From Varroa destructor (lineage: Eukaryota > Arthropoda > Arachnida > Mesostigmata > Varroidae), in assembly GCF_002443255.2 (NCBI RefSeq), contig NW_019211459.1, positions 6,860,082 through 6,924,081 on the forward strand: a stretch of 64,000 nucleotides of DNA, written 5' to 3'. Under the pieces are notes generated by a model. It had not been told where the DNA came from and made no database searches. It was given only the letters and a program-made list of their open reading frames with translations. This document shows, piece by piece, positions 35,101 to 49,121 of this stretch (the first letter of the stretch is position 1; the number at the start of each line of letters is the position of its first letter). Made by a program: the position numbers and the translations under genes.

Positions 35101-38100
35101 ACACAAGGTCTGTTCTAACGAGCGTCGTATAGTGGGTTACTATTTCCATGATAACGTGTATGTATGCACAAACGAAACTTTGTTACTGCTATTCTGTAGT
35201 GTTGGCTAATGGAAATTTCGATCTGCTGAAAAAAGATCGGCAACGTCAGTCAAAGTAAACAAAAGTGAATGAGTTGTTTTATGTGAGGAAATCTGTCGTC
35301 ATATGGTACAGGCTGTGTGCTCAGTCATTGGGTCACTGCCTCGTGAAAGTTAGTCGACAGAATGTAATCGGTTATCGTACCCCAGAAGTAAGTAGAAGGA
35401 TCACAGCAATGGTGCGGGAGGACAAAAGACGAACCTCCGTTATCATGGATCTAGCCACACGTAATCACTTAGGCCATCTACACTGTTTTCTTGTCACTTA
35501 GGATTACGAGTATCTACGTACAACATCTATTCATTAGTAAACATAGTTCGTTCGAAATCGAGATATCTTCTCTGTAAAAGGGATCTATGTTCATTTGGTT
35601 TTTAGACCCAAAAATGCTTTCCGTTAAAAGGTACAGCTGCGTAATCTGCTTGAAGTTTGCCCAACATATTAGACATAGACGAAGCTAACGCAAGTGTTTA
35701 CTATGAAGCCAAATATGGTGACCTGAGCCAAAAGGTAGTGGGAGATGATTACGGTCACCAAGATAAGACGCCATCTACCCTCACTGGACGGTTAATTAGG
35801 CTAATTTTTGTTTAGGCCTACAGCATAATCCGTAAGTTGTCAAAAGCAGACGCATCCATTATTGTTCAATGTTGGATTTCCGCGATGATAGCGACCCCCT
35901 TGCCGACCTTCTAATATCTGGTCCCCCTCCGTGTGTGTTCTAAGTACAGAGACTGCAAACCTATCATGGATGTGATGAAAGGCGTATTTAATAGAGCGAG
36001 TTCAGCGGCGGAACTAAATAGATTGATCATATTCAACTTTTTGTTTGGATGGAACCTATTTAAGTAAAAGTAAATATACGTGCGCATAGACGAATGTAAG
36101 GCCAGCAAAAGGCAAATCACGTATTCGGCTTCTTTGGCACCTTCCAGTCGATTGTGTTTGCTAATATAAAGACACCTGATTTTTTTATAGCCCAGGGCTT
36201 ACAATATTCAAGGCCACGACCACCAGGCGAATATTTAGCAGTCTTAGCAGTCATTCGCTTCTGCGTCAAACCTTTTTTTTTTTGTCAACCCGCTTAAAAG
36301 CTGACCACTATTTTTCCATCTTTTAGAGCAGTTTTAGCTACTTTCAGTATTAGTTACAGAATATTCTAATTTTATTACGACGGATTTGTATTCAGCTCCC
36401 TCTTCTTGCGTTTCTACTCATTTTTGGGTCGTCGAATGGCTGCCATTTGAAACCAAGAGTAACGCTACTTCAGCTTCATTCGCGTACGAGACACGGGACA
36501 CTGTCGGTATTGTCTGGAAATGCCTAAGAGAAAAAGCTGATCAATTATGAACGCATTGCTCATTTTATGGAACACGGACCTAAAATATAAGGGCATATAA
36601 TGCATCTTCAGGCTAGGATGGGCAGGCATTGATGGGCTGGGGATGGCCAAGGCAAGTACGCTACCATATTCAGACAATGCGATTGTTCATGGCTAACGGC
36701 GGCGTACTGTTTTACAAATCGCAATTTTATCGCACCACAATGCCAAGATGCCACCGCCGGCAACAATTAAGATAAAATCTATCGTATAAATGGTCGTTAA
36801 GAAAATGATTTGCTCGCACAGGTTTCTGTTTAACTGAGGATTGCTAAGTTATCCGAAAGCTAATGCAAACTTTAGCCGTAATGCAAAGGCGAGGTTAGGC
36901 TTATAGGTTGGATTTCCTTATAGATCTACATGTTGTGATTCATATACTAGGTTATGCGTCCTCAAAAGTATATAGGCTCATATATAGCAGCGTCTTAGTT
37001 CGTCACTTAGTCCTTTTCAGTTACTGCTTAGACATACTTCACTTACCTGATTTCAATGGACCGAACTAAGAACAAAGTGCCTAGTGTAATTTCTATACGA
37101 ATTACCACGTAGGCCTTAAAGTTTCTCGTCCTGTTAAGTTTGTTACTAATTATTCTACATATTGCTTGCACAAAAGTGTATTTTCATTGACATTGAACAT
37201 ATATCGAGCGGCAGATGGCGGCAACCTGATAGATTCGTACGGAAATCGTCATTTTGACCCGTCTCGAAGAAGAAAAGTTATTCGATAATGTTTGCGGCCT
37301 GATCGGGCCACATAGATTGGCTGAGGTTGAGAAGATACGTGGGTATTAGCTTATAACAGTAGGCGGCAGTGCTGACTATATCGCTGGATACGACTGGCAA
37401 CGACGATTTGTATCGCTAATTTTGGGCTCTTACCGTGCCGTCATCAAGCGCTAACTGATTCCATGTGATTAGTTCGTTTTGTGGTGCATAGATCCGTCGA
37501 AGCGACATACTAATTATTCCTAAATGATACGGTCGTACACAGCCTATTGTGGATCGGTGTCTCTTCTATAAAACGTTATATCGATTGATTAAGTACGCTT
37601 GTATGAGCGGATTCAATATGAGCTAGTCGACACTAACCTTCATGCCGCTAAGCTCAAAGGTCATTCGCATTTGGATTTTTACAGAACTAAAAAAGTAAAA
37701 TGAGCGTTCTCTGATCACGTACGATCTCTGGATCGTTATTGAAATTTCCGTAGCTGTACCAGCCCGCTCGGCCCCGCCTCTCGACTGGTCTCAAGCTTAT
37801 CTTGTAATTGATATGGTCTTCATTCGTCTTGTAATTGCGTGAGTTTTCACTGAGGTGCACAGTAAGTCGCTGCAGATGGCTTGACTCACATCGTAGGCCG
37901 ACTTTAGCTTCGTATCAATGCTCTCGTCGAAGCGAGAATCTGTCGGTACTGACAAATGGGGCCAATCAGATGTGGGTCAGTAAACAATCAGGCCCGAAGC
38001 TTCCGTTACTATATACTACAGTTAGGTTAGAGCGGTCGTTGACGAAGTGCAGTTATATAGTGGGCTTCTGACGTATAACATAAGCTATTGGGCGCACCGT

Positions 38101-39659
38101 ACCGCTGGCTGGCTGTGCTATCGCTACTTTACAGAGAAGAAGTTGCTTCTTCCATGATCGAGCGTCAGAATAACGAAACAGCTGTTGGGCTGTCTTGTCT
38201 AGCATTATATTCCCTTTGGAAAGATATGTTAGCGTTTAATATCAAGACCCTCTACCCTGGTTAGCTTTTTACTCTAGTTACTCGCTCTAGCGGCCTGGTG
38301 TGCCCCTCGAAAGACATGCGAAATAAGAAAGTTCTGCTGTCACGGGTTGACTCGTTCCCTTAGTCCCCCGTTTTCAATGGCTACATGTTTCAAACCAGGT
38401 CCTCTGGATAGTATATCCGCTACTAGGTGTAATCCTCTGATCAAAAGGCGTTTCGTTTCTATTGGCTTCATTGAAGTCAGTTCCTATTCGAGTCGACGAA
38501 CACAAATGGGTTAGGTCATGGTGCCTGGGCACCGCACCGCAGCGATGTGGCGCACCAGATAATAACACTTCGACTAAAATCGTGATCAATCCAGGCGGCG
38601 GCTGCCAATCAACAGCTTTAATTTGAATGACTATCTCGTAACATAGATAAAAAAAACTTATTCGAAGTCTAGCGAAGCACGAAGCGTGTAGATTATCGAT
38701 AGATTTCATATGGACTATTATATTTCTATTATATCGTTTGCTAGCTGCCTGTTTATTCGTGGTCTGCTTCACAACAAGAATAAGCTGCTGGTTTAAGCCG
38801 GCCGTTATTTTATGACAAGCGGGTGTTTACTAAAGTCATCTCATCATTACCTGCCAGGTCGTTTAAACCCAGTCAGGTGGCCACCTATTTTTGGACGAGA
38901 GATAAGCTCACCAGCTAAATAAAAGTAAATATAGTTTCATTACCGAATCGTCATCGAACAGGAACTGACAATGTTCACTGCAACCTTTTCACAATTATTT
39001 TTCAATAATAAGGAATTTCGCTTGTTGCTAATTAAACACACGTATTCCCACTACGACGGCAGAGACCATCGCTGTTAAATTCGCCTTACGCAACCCCATT
39101 ATCTCCGCGCTTTTTTTCATATGCGTTCGCGTAAAATCCGCATTTATATGTACTCTCTTGTGGGGAGCAGCGGGTTGTTGCAGCGTCGTCGTCAGTCGGT
39201 CCGAGTAGCCGATACCGTCTACTCCACCAGTAGCATCTTGTACACTTCGCCTTTTACGTGTCCGAGCACGTCTTTCTGCCACGATCTCGTTCGCTCTCTG
39301 TCTTCGCGCGACTAACTATTCGTGTACGCGTCGTGCCACTTCTATTCTGTGTGTAGTGTAGCTTAACCGAAACGCAGGATACAACCAGCGGTACAGACGC
39401 CGCTGCTATTATGGATGTTTCTATAGCGTGTACGGACGTTTTCAGCAACAGCTGCAATGGTAGGTAAACGGTGTATCATGCCAAACAGAAGATATCGTTT
39501 CATTACGGTCGTTCAAATACTAACTAGCGAAAAGCAGCACTGGTAGCGCACGTTCGTTGAGCATCCCTAGGCCAGAAAAGAGCGGCGATGGCCAGTAAGC
39601 TATTGGCGACGTTTGGAGCGGTGAGCCCCTTGAAAAACTTCTCTGGTTTTCGTCGTCAA

Positions 39660-41200
39660 ATCAAGCAATCAGAGAGCTCTAGGGGTCGTTAGACAGCATG
39701 ATCGACGAGGTCAGAGAGGACTGAGTGGTGCAGGAGTACGGCAATCGAGCTCGGTCGATGAGGAAATTAGAAAGGCAGCCCAAGAGGTTGGGCGAGCCGT
39801 GACAGGGGCCAAGGAGAAAAAGGAGAAAATAGGGTTGAGAAGGAGACTGACAAGATGGGGAGGGGCATGGGGTGACGGTGAAGTCCTTCTAGCGACGAAG
39901 ACGAAGGAAGCGCCAGCGGAGACTCAAAGCAGTCAGGGCAGCAGTGGTAGCAAAGGGCAACTCCAGACTCCACTGGATTGGCGCCTGAACGGCGGCTTCA
40001 GCAGCCATTGGCCGCCTTCCTTTCCAAAGTTAAGCGTGTAAAAAGCACTGTTTTCTTTGGGAACTTCGTCGTTCCTCGAGTGTCTTCCAGTAGTTCCCAG
40101 TTTAGTAAGCAGACATTGGACCAGTTTCGTCGTTGGTATTACTCGTTACGGTAGTGTCTTTGCCCAGATTTAGTAAATCCTTTCCTCTTCAATTTTCAGA
40201 GAAGATGCTTGCCTCAAAGCACTACCAGTTAGTACTTTCCGCACTGGACGGCCATGTATGCCGGACAGGCAGATGGTGGCAGGACGTACCGACGGTGAAA
40301 AAATACCACGTAGCGGAGCTGTCTGCAGTAGGTATTCTGAGGTTGGGGCAAATTATACCCCGCTGCTGCAGACTATTTTGAACAACGATGACGCCAACGA
40401 CAGTAGTAATGACTGGCAGCCGACAGAGAGGACGATGGGTTTATCGACAAAGTGGATGATTCAACGAGACACGCCGTCCCTCTATCAGACAAGCACTACC
40501 GGTAGCGGCGGGTGAGGCGCTGTAACGCTGTCGGCTACTGATGGAATTCCAACGGCGACGATCACTACAGCCCAGAACAAGGAAGAGCGAATCAGGAGGA
40601 CGACGGGCATTCTGGGGGCACAGAGAAAAGCAGCAGAGGAGCACCAAGCGAGAAGCACGTGACTGATAGCTATCGAGGGGGGTCTCGGGCCCGTTGGCAA
40701 CATTGAGTCGGCGTATGGTGTTCTCCGCTCGAAGGAACTCGAGCAGGGCGAGGGCGCTCGGGGACGCACCAGGGATATCGTAGAGACCAACGTAAGAGAG
40801 ATGAGGAACTGTGTGTGTGTTCGTTCATAAAATAGGACGCTGGTATTAGTAGTAGTAACACTCTCTAAGGCAGGCCACTACCGCCTTCGCACTCCTGCCC
40901 GCACCCTGCTGCATCGTCATGGAAAGTTTGAAGGAGTTTGCGCGGTATACCACCGAATGAGCAGTGCGTGCAGAGAGTAGTAGCGGGGTCGAGAAGGGAA
41001 CAACTCTTAAAAGGCAGATGGGAGATCAATTATTTACAGGTCGCTCTCTCCCACTATTGCTATCCCAATGCGCGTCGAAGAGCACGCTGGGCGCTACTGT
41101 TGGTTCTCCTAAGAGCGGTGCCCAGCGGCCCGTCGAACAGGGGTGCCGACAAAAAGGAACGCAGTCCAGCACGACTTCCCTAGTGAGGAACTAAGAAGTG
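39660..41200 (+). pseudogene. decayed coding-like region (possible retroelement ORF or pseudogene)
   Basis: A GC-richer stretch with successive plus-strand segments that read like protein but lie in different frames and end in stops. Examples are VDEEIRKAAQEVGRAVTGAK running into a Lys/Arg-rich part (about 39747-39850), an acidic segment ending at 40515, KEERIRRTTGILGAQRKAAE (about 40578-40640), and NIESAYGVLRSKELEQGEGA followed by RDIVETNVREMRN (within 40663-40830). The Lys/Glu/Arg/Ala-rich helical style recalls the ORF1/gag part of invertebrate retroelements, but I see no zinc knuckle or reverse transcriptase. It could equally be an unrelated pseudogene. Low certainty. Confidence 0.35.
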
Positions 41201-43042
41201 GCAGCGCCGACCGTGGTGGTGAAACAATGAGACGGTGATTCTACGGGAGAAGATGCTGCTGCTGCTGCTTTCCTACTTGTGCTGAAGTAGCTTAGCTGCA
41301 CCTGGGCCCAGGTTGCCCATAGCTTTGCGAATGGTAGTGAGACGATAGGACATTTGAATGACTACCGGAGTTCTTTCTGGGGGTGACAGGAAGTGGCGAC
41401 CGGCGTATCGCCTGCCACCCGCCGATAAAACGGAGACACAGAGTGATCAAACAGGCGGCTTTCACCATCCCTTTGTTCCTTTTTAGAGGACGACAAACTA
41501 CTACTAACTGACTAACTGAGTGGACTAACTGTAGTTACGCAGGCAGAGATAACCAATACAATAAGGTTTTTCATAAGGCAGAGATGGATAGAGAGAAAAT
41601 AAATTCAGCCCTGCTTTAACGCCTGGAAAATACCGAGACGCAAGTGAAGTGGGTAACGAGAAAACAGCGCGAAGCGAGACCAAAGCGAATGAAGATATGG
41701 GACGAGGGGCATGTAGACTGACGTGAAAAGGCTAAAGATGGCAAGTCATGTAACTGTGAGCTAACAAAAACGTTTCAAATTTACATAAGTTATTAAGTGA
41801 AAATGCCGTCAGTTTGATTTTATTAGTAAACACGGGTATGCCGTAAAGAGCAGAATGGTCTAATCTAAATAAAACGCATATACCACTTTCTATCCAGGAT
41901 TTCTAAGCTGAGCGATACGTGATTAAATGTTGAACATCAGAAGACCATCATTAAATACCCCGAACTTGTCGGCTTAAGATCGACTAGCACTTCCGACCTA
42001 TGACGTCATACTCGTCTGTCAACCTGCGCTTCAAGGAACAAACTTCAGAACATTCAAACGTGTACTTTGTATTTTAGAAGGGCTTTAAAATGAATGACAC
42101 TCGACTGTGTTTTTTTTTGCAAGATGGAAATAGACTACGAAACAGCGGCATATGCCTGCTGCTTTCGGGGATTAGGTTACGAGTCAACGCAGAGCGTGTG
42201 AGTGGCATTGACGGTTTCGTGACCCATGAGTGAAGCTTGAAGACGATCCTTTCACTGGACGATTTGTCACAGCATGTACGGACGAAAACGCGGAAAAAAC
42301 GAATCAAAACATGTTGCAGGATTACCGAATCATCCTTAAGAAACTCGCGGAAGACGTATACTTCTCAAACGTGTCGTGTTGGAACATTTTAAAACTTCGC
42401 TAAGTTGTGTTAAAGGACTTCGTTAAAGTTCGAGCAAATGCATCCTTCCAACAACTAGCGTAGAAGAATTCACTCAGCTAGCCCTCTAAGACCCTCTTCT
42501 CTTACAAACCTTACAAGCTCAAAGACATCTTGAAGGAAAAATTAAGACGCTTGAAAGAATCCAAGACAAACGAGTAGGAAATATATTGTGGCAAACAGGT
42601 TCCGTTTAAAAGACTTTGATACATGTATTGAGTTGGTAGAGTATTTTCGGAGGGGAAGTACCGGGATCTTGATGATGGCATTTTCACCTGGCAGTAAAGC
42701 CAAATTGTCAGTACGTTTTTGACAATGTATATGACCAACAGTATGTACTAGCACAGCTTGTTAGAACGGCAATGATAGCGCTGGTGGTGGAAGACAAGTT
42801 TGAATAGTATAGTAAGAGTTCCTTGCCTCATGTGGCATAGTCTAAAATATAAGAAAAGTTAAAAAAAAAACTATGCACACGTGCATTTTGGCTTAAGGTA
42901 ATCGAAAGCACGTGGGTTCATGCTGCATTAGAAAAGAGCAAACAGGTCTTAACAAAAAAAAATACGATATTACTGTCTCTTTTTACCTAGGAACAAGTAT
43001 GTCTTGTTGGCATTCACCGTAATATAGGTATCCATGTTGATA

Positions 43043-43059
43043 ATATATATATATATATC
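43043..43059. repeat. short AT dinucleotide run
   Basis: About eight AT units. Simple sequence. Confidence 0.85.
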
Positions 43060-44866
43060 GGGCTAGAGGCCCTGTCGATATTTGCGGGTGGAATCTATTG
43101 CTGGTACACGGTGGGCCGCTGCACCGAAATTATAAAGGTCCTAATAGGGAGTGTCCGCTCGCTAGAGATAGCTATACAGTTACAAAACCGGCCTCGACAA
43201 TCAAATTCTACTGACACACGTTGGCAACAACGTCCTGGTAGCATCGCCGCCACCAGCCCTATCGCTGGAACGCCTAATAAGCTACCGCACAGAGTGTTAT
43301 CAGCAATAAGAGGCGAAAAATCGGTCGCAGGCGTCAATAGGGCCACAGTAATGCGGATGTTGTGTTTATGATTGTCCATTGGTAGTGTGACTTTTTGGAG
43401 TAGCGGAGAACCTCCATTATCGACACCGATCTACTAGTGATCCTCAACTCCGGACTGGCAAAGACCCACCCGTTGACGAGCGATCGGTTGAACATAGCAG
43501 AACACGCAACGAAAGCGCGAGCAAACACACTGAAAAGCGGTTAGGGTCAGTGTTTTCATAAACTGCTGCGTGTAACCGTCAACTGCAAGAAAACCGACAA
43601 TGTTCGACACCGCGAGCATTACATATGAAAATAATGCCGGGTATATTATTTGGTAGGGCGGATCGGAGCTAGAAGTAATATCGCGTCCTGCCAGCAAACC
43701 TGACTAGCCAACTATCTGACTTATGCCAGAAGACCGGAGAAACGTAAGTCGGATCTAGCCAACTGGGACTGTGGGGGGAGCGAATGTGCGTGTGTCTTTC
43801 CAAACGGCAGCGAGAGAACTCTCTAGTGCTGATATTGATGATGCTGATGATGCTGGCGACGCTGATAATAACGACGCTCTTGGCTGTGACTAAAACGAGA
43901 GCATGTTTTACATTCAGTGAACGCTGGCGACCGATAGAATAGTCCCCTTGCCTGATCGCAGCTTTTTGTGTTGCAGCATTCGGTGGTATCGATCGACAAC
44001 GAATGCCAAAGAAAACGACCTGACTTTAGGTTAGAAGCAGAAACGCGAACGCCTTACGTGCCTGACCGCTTTGTCATCATAAATCAACAGAGCGTGCGCA
44101 CTGATTGAAAATTATTATAACCTGGAGCGAAATCTGATCAGGATGGAATAGGTGCATGGCAGGATGATGACAGCTATCGATGTTTCATCGATCTCATAAG
44201 GCTGTTAAAAATATGCCAGTTATACAGAAAAGATAGGACAGCTTCTTCTGTAAGCGCGTTTTATAAACTCGTACCTACGAACGTGTCGAAGCTTACAAAT
44301 ACCAACCGCAGACCACTCCTTATGCTTTCCAAAGGCTATCCTAATAGAATCAAGTTTTTAGTTTGTTTTCCCATAGTTCAAATATTGTGTAAAGGCTTCG
44401 GATAGTGTAGGGGAAGCCAGAAGCTTAAAACTCGTTTGGTGTCTTCTGTTTTCGAGGCGGATCTCCATATTGGAAATTTTGCTTTTGATACTGAAACTCT
44501 ATTATTCATTATATAACTTATTATCTTCGCAGTGCCCTCAGCACTTTTCAGCCCGAACTATAATAATTACCCGGCTGATAAATTGGACAATTTTTTTAGT
44601 CGAATTGGTGCTATGCTTTTATACCATAGCTGATTTTCCGTAGACCCTCGTAGCAGTATCCTTATAATGCGCACAATATTCCCGATGCCGGAATGTTTCC
44701 CTTACTTTTGCTAAGGTAATTAACTTTTCGATATTAGACATTTGCGTTTTAACGTTTAGAGACAAACAGCAGTTGGACTTGGCCAAACGCACATCTGTGT
44801 TAAAACGTTGTGGAAGGCATATATCTTCATACAATTCTTATCCATATACTATGTGCCTTCTTTCAG

Positions 44867-44981
44867 GTCTGCTTGATATCTATCGTCAATTGAACCTACC
44901 CAACTTAGAAATCCCTGAGCGAAAAATCAACGTCCTCCTGGTTGGCAATCATTCATCTGGAAAATCGACGTTTATCAACTG
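44867..44981 (+). CDS. EHD/sarcalumenin/dynamin-type GTPase, P-loop exon
   Basis: Codes LLDIYRQLNLPNLEIPERK, then INVLLVGNHSSGKSTFINW. GNHSSGKS fits the GxxxxGK[S/T] Walker A (G1) loop, and the surrounding beta-strand and following TFI are typical of EHD/sarcalumenin and dynamin-superfamily G domains, which act in membrane remodelling and trafficking. Acceptor TTTCAG at 44861-44866; the donor GTACGT after AACTG leaves phase 2 (Trp codon). The exon completes the split Gly codon of the exon ending at 28905. The exons carrying the later G motifs were not found downstream, so this gene is incomplete in the window. Intronic read-through would add a short tail ending at 45051. Confidence 0.75.
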
Positions 44982-47900
44982 GTACGTTTCGTATCGCGAA
45001 CTGGCACAGCGAACTTTTGTACACACAAATTACAAAGCCTATTTCGAGTAACAAAGATATTACCGCAACGGCAATGCTCTACAGATTTTCTCCTTCCGCA
45101 ATTTCCACGAAAAACACCTGGCGATATAATACAGTAAACACTATAAAGATGATCTACGTACCATTATCAGGACAGTACCTAGCACATTATGATAAAAATG
45201 TAAATACTTCGTAGAATTCTTCCTCTATTAGATAAGCGGATCGCACGGTTGCAGGATCTTCAGCTTCGGTACGGTTTAGGATAATGGAAACAGCAGACCT
45301 TCAGTAACAAGCTTTACTTTCATTTGTTTTTAACAAAACGGAATCATCGGGGGTGTCATGTATGTCTCCACATCGAAGTCATCAAAGATGCTGTTTTCTA
45401 GGCTGCACGAGTATTAACCGCAACGTTTGGTTAGCGCGGCAAAATAGACCGCAACGTTGTGATTTACGGGCAAGCTTGTTCACGTGGCCTCTCTAAATAC
45501 GTGCTTCGGCAAAACAAAATGGCAAACTTGAACCGAAAATGCATTGGCCGTCATCGTCGTGTCACGGGTCTACTGCTAGGTAACCCTTAGCGTGATACGT
45601 TGGAAATCAGTTCGCCCACATATCCGCTAGTGTCGTCCATAGACAAACGTGAATTGATCTACGTTCCGCGTTCAGTAACGTGGATGATATTTGTAGACAT
45701 TTTTATTATTAACATGAACAGTATAGAACACTTGTTTCTTATGGAGAGAGGGAGGGGGTAAAAGATCTTAATATGGTTACACTGTACAGCGGAAGATTAT
45801 GGGCACTTGAGACGTTAATCAAATGAAAACCGCCTTGTGTTTTTTCCCTTATTACAAACTGCAATAACGATGGCCGCTGCTTAAGGAAACAGTAGTGCAA
45901 TAAATAGACAAAAATTACTTTTTAAAATTGCACTGAAGCCGATTTCGCATTTATATCGCTAAGATTGCAGATACAAACAGTAAGAAAAGTCTTCAAAAGA
46001 TAGAAAATTATCAAGCCGTATTTAGGGAAACATCATTTCACGTCGAAACTTCATCGTTGTAGATACATTATGTGCGCAACAACTCAATTGAGCTTAGTCA
46101 TACTGGCTAGCAAAATCTTGGAGAGTCCAATATTTTTGTTGAGATTAAATATGTAAATATCAGGGTGATTATATGTTTCGCGCAGAGGCAGAATTATGTG
46201 CTTCGGGAAAGCAGTGCACAAAAAGGTCTTTCCAGAAAACTATAATAAACAAATAACAAAGGCTCATATACTTGGACCTGAAGCGGGCTATGCCTGTATA
46301 TATGTATCAATTTGTTTTATTGATGGCTGTTCGTGTCGAGTATTCTGCATCATTACTAAGTATTTATTATCGTAATATATGTACAAAGCAAACCTCCTTC
46401 ACGAATGCTAGCGTCTAAACGTTGCGCGTTGTTTGAACTTACGAGTAGCAGAACTTCCACTTTGCATCATTTTGGACTATCATTTATTTTTCTCATTCTA
46501 CTGGATGTAGTGCGTGCTACCGATCCCCAGACTTCCGCTGACGGTTGTTGTTCTTGGTGAGTAAGCAACGAAGAACGTGCCCGCCGCCACTCGTACTCGC
46601 GTTAGCGTCGCTTCCTGTGTTCGGAACACAGGGTCTGGCGCGCATAGCCAGGCCCCTTGGTCCTCAACAGCTATGCCGTTCCTCGGTTCGTGTCCATATG
46701 CCTATTTGCTGGAAGCAAGAGCAGAAGGCGTGGCATCGTAGAGGGCAGGTGTCTAGTCGAATCGAATCGAGTTGGAAGCCACAGCTCACCAAGGAGTGTG
46801 GGCTCCAACAAAATCAGCGGGGGGCTCCAGCAGACTTCGCAACTCTCGAACGAGGCCTTGCCTCTATTGCGTCTTCTGCTACGGGAACAAGGCTTGTAGA
46901 GGGCGCCTGTATCGGTGGCCGCGTGCGATCTCTAGCATCACTCCCGAACTCCCCATGGCCGTGCTGCTGTACAGGTTTCTTTTATGTATATCTAACCAAC
47001 CTGTTAACGTACCTTTCTATCAGCCTGTTGGCCCGTTTCCAGTGGTTTCCCAGAGTTCTATCATTACTACTGCTGCGTGCGTTCAACGTTCAGCGTTAGG
47101 CGCGTACTGGAGACTACCAACTCAGACAACGATATAGGAGCAGATGGTTCGTTGTCTGCGAATCGCTTCTTTCTATTGAAGGGCCACTTGCTTATTTCCT
47201 TTTCCGTCTTTTCTGGCTCTTCCTTCGCCTCGCGTAGCTGACTGAAATACGTTCATGACTCGCTAGTTATGTCCTCTGTGGGTATAATAGCTGAAGAACG
47301 TACGATACCGATAGACTATAGTATATTGCTAGCATTTAGTTGGAATGCAGCGGACACAGGACATGCTACCTCCGGGCAGTCAGTGGACAGTTCCTGCCGC
47401 CGCTGGTTCTAAGCAACATTGAGCCTCCAGGCGGGCGATCGCTAGACTGAGCCTAGAGCGTCTTGCAGCTACCGCGTTTAGATAGGCTGGCTACCGACTC
47501 AGCGTACATCATAACAAAAATTGGACTCGCCCCTACCATGAATAATTGACGAATATGCCACGATCAAAACGGCTGCATCGCCAACCTCAATAGCGGCAAC
47601 GGCCGGTATTAGCCGCTCGCTCTAGCCCAACGATGGCCAATGTAAGCCGCCAACGCGAACCCTGCTTCTGCTAGAGTATTAGGAAGCGACGTCAAAAGCC
47701 AGAAGGCCACGCTAGACTTTATCCCTGGCCCAAACGAAGATTTATCGAGCCTACCCCAGCCTTACGGGAGCCGGTGTCGTTGTGGTGCTCACTATGTTGA
47801 GTCACTCATGGCTCGCGCAAACTATGTTTTTAGCGGTCAAGTAGCGCCATCGTGACTGGTACTTAAATCTGGCGTCCAACGGTTGCGGCCTCTACGGTAC

Positions 47901-49019
47901 CTACAATATCATCTCCCCAGTCGCGGGGTCTGTTCTGTGGTTCCCAGAGTGTGTGGCGTGTCCTCATATGAACAAGCAGATCCTTAGAGCGACAGCGGTG
48001 GAAACAATGTACGCAAACAATAAACATACCAGCAAAAACGGTCGTAACAGCGACCGAAACACTTTGTAGCTATTGCCCGTTGCTACGATCATATTTCGAG
48101 AAGAACGTTGTCTGATCTTGGGGTTCACCGCTTGTATGTGGAACAGCCCTTTTGAGACTGCACGATAAAAGAACTTGCAAATGAAAATACTATAGTTGAT
48201 CAACGATTATATAAAAACTAAATACAATGAATTTGAAGTAAAACATGGGCCATTCATTCATGCCTGCAACCAACGTATCCCTTTCATAATAAAACGTATA
48301 TAAAGAGTATACGCTTCTTATTATACAATGATACACTGGCGAATCGTCATGATAATTTAATGTGAAATTACCACTACAAGCTGCTACATGTTCATGAAAA
48401 ACTCTCTACATAAATACTGAAACCGTTAAGCAGTGCCACCCAGTTTCAGTAGACAAATGCTATAATTTTTGCGGCCATTACTATTCTCTGTATAATCTCG
48501 TAGGTGGGTATACGAGTTGGCTTGCTCAGAACAAACGTCGTTATTTACCCCGGAGTAAACACAGCATCCGGCACATACAGTAATACTATTAAGAATTCTT
48601 TTAAAACAAAAATTTAAAAAATAACAAAAAAGTTTACATAAGCCGACTACATTCGTTGCAGCCCTTCTCATTTGGACGAATTCGTTTATATAATCAAATT
48701 AAGATTGGTCGGATTTTTGTTCTACGGAACCCGAGCTATCCGACACTAGAACTAGCTTGGGTCTGGTGAAAAAGTCTATTTTCTAGTGTACCTTAGCCTG
48801 GTGTTTTCTAGCATTTGAATATTCCAGGAAGAAGACGAGAAAGAAACTTCGGCCAACGTTTTCTCTTCTTGAAAGTTGTTTTTTTTATGAGCGTTCCACT
48901 ACAAAACTGATAGTTAAACTTAGACAGGCGAGTTTAACCATTGTGTCCTTTGTCGCTTTTTCTCTGCTTGGTCGAAAAGTTTTTCGTTGATGTTGATACC
49001 CGTACGGAGCCTCATACGT

Positions 49020-49021
<2 letters not shown>

Positions 49022-49061
<40 letters not shown>

Positions 49062-49082
49062 ACACGCTCACTCACACACACA

Positions 49083-49121
<39 letters not shown>
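49022..49121. repeat. compound microsatellite, CA then CGCA
   Basis: About 36 bases of CA units, an interrupted CA/CTCA section, then about ten CGCA tetranucleotide units. The Cys/Val/Arg-rich antisense ORF over it is a repeat artefact. Confidence 0.95.

Larger units (their letters stand above)
28906..44866. other. GTPase gene intron of about 16 kb
   Basis: The interval between the two GTPase exons. I see no additional exon with a recognisable motif. It contains repeats (33671-33713, 35081-35100, 43043-43058), a GC-richer stretch with decayed coding-like segments at 39.66-41.2 kb, and otherwise AT-rich or mixed sequence with only chance-length ORFs. Extra small exons inside it cannot be excluded. 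Confidence 0.45.

Noticed and set aside
46545..47099. 184-codon plus-strand open frame
   Set aside because: It starts at TTG, competes with two other long frames on the same strand, and its product shows no family features.
48920..49111. Cys/Val/Arg-rich minus-strand ORF
   Set aside because: Entirely produced by the CA/CGCA microsatellite.
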